Positions 63,929 through 64,000 of a DNA stretch of 64,000 nt are shown here, piece by piece. The stretch lies in NCBI RefSeq assembly GCF_947496775.1, contig NZ_CANMDU010000007.1:62001-126000 (forward strand), in the 5' to 3' direction. The notes beneath the pieces are model-generated. The model was not told the origin of the DNA, did not search any database, and saw only the letters and a program-made list of their open reading frames with translations. Position 1 is the first letter of the stretch; every line of letters starts with the position of its first letter. Source of the stretch: an uncultured Maribacter sp. Its GTDB lineage: Bacteria > Bacteroidota > Bacteroidia > Flavobacteriales > Flavobacteriaceae. The position numbers were made by a program, and so were the translations under genes.

Positions 63929-64000
63929 TTATAAAGCTTCAAAAATCTTACCGGGCAAAGGTCGTATTACACCTTTCATTTCCATATTTAAAAGGGTAGA
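63929..64000 (-). CDS. dprA: 3' end of a likely dprA gene (partial)
   Basis: The last 72 bases, read on the minus strand, form an open frame of 23 residues (STLLNMEMKGVIRPLPGKIF..., then stop at 63929) that runs off the window edge. The S-x-LL-x-(M/L)E-x-KG-x-(I/V)-x-x-LPGK pattern is the C-terminal winged-helix end of DprA, the DNA-uptake recombination mediator. The identification rests on this tail only. Confidence 0.6.
   Translation of the reverse strand, partial: STLLNMEMKGVIRPLPGKIFEAL

Noticed and set aside
1-64000. tRNA, rRNA, CRISPR arrays, insertion sequences, prophage
   Set aside because: None seen on reading both strands. A tRNAscan or ISfinder search was not possible, so a divergent case cannot be excluded.

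Overview
This window is a gene-dense, AT-rich chromosomal segment from a member of the Bacteroidota, almost certainly the family Flavobacteriaceae. The evidence is the gliding lipoprotein gldH, many Bacteroidota-type lipoproteins, DUF3078 and DUF2480 proteins, a flavobacterial crt cluster, a single-anchor succinate dehydrogenase, and promoters of the Bacteroidota type (TTG, about 19-22 bp, TAnnTTTG). I saw no rRNA, tRNA, CRISPR array or insertion sequence.

Layout. 1-0.9 kb: three small unknown genes (-). 0.9-2.2 kb: a non-coding stretch with two tandem, mutually related candidate small RNAs, each ending in a hairpin terminator. 2.2-6.4 kb (-): molybdopterin cofactor operon moeA-modE-moaD-moaE-moaCB-moaA. 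6.5-12.8 kb (+), divergent from it: a periplasmic nitrate reductase operon (napD, napA, a four-haem NapB, a four-haem lipoprotein, an NrfC-like Fe-S protein and an NrfD-like quinol dehydrogenase). A Crp/Fnr-type palindrome sits between the two operons, which fits joint control of the enzyme and its cofactor. 12.9-22.2 kb (-): DUF3078, DUF2480 and the SUF Fe-S assembly genes (sufA-B-[metallo-beta-lactamase]-C-D, then sufS-E-T), interrupted by an outer-membrane protein gene broken by one in-frame stop. 22.3-37.5 kb: assorted lipoproteins, thiL, brnQ, pepP, a cyclophilin, a BNR-repeat protein, cupin, ThuA, and a rimK/aspartoacylase pair. 37.7-41.2 kb (+): sdhCAB. 41.3-45.8 kb (+): a CarH-like MerR regulator with the residues of a B12 photoreceptor, then crtI, crtB, crtZ and a lycopene cyclase. 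45.8-49.4 kb: an aminotransferase, a thioredoxin-like protein and a LytS/LytTR two-component pair. 49.7-51.5 kb (-): the two CoA-transferase subunits, split by a four-helix-bundle gene. 51.6-57.1 kb (-): PBP1A, gldH, ricT-like, a small membrane protein and trhO. 57.4-61.1 kb (+): recA, a lipoprotein, an ECF sigma factor and a long membrane/beta-barrel protein. 61.1-64 kb: plsC, trpS, an FKBP and the 3' end of a likely dprA.

The most unusual items are: the paired structured RNAs at 1.2-1.7 kb; the non-canonical Nap electron chain (duplicated NapB, no NapC/NapGH, a Tyr in place of a cluster Cys); the CarH-type regulator with an inverted repeat next to crtI; a perfect 13-bp inverted repeat around the sufS promoter; and a second perfect 13-bp inverted repeat ending on the start codon of the lipoprotein gene before the sigma factor.
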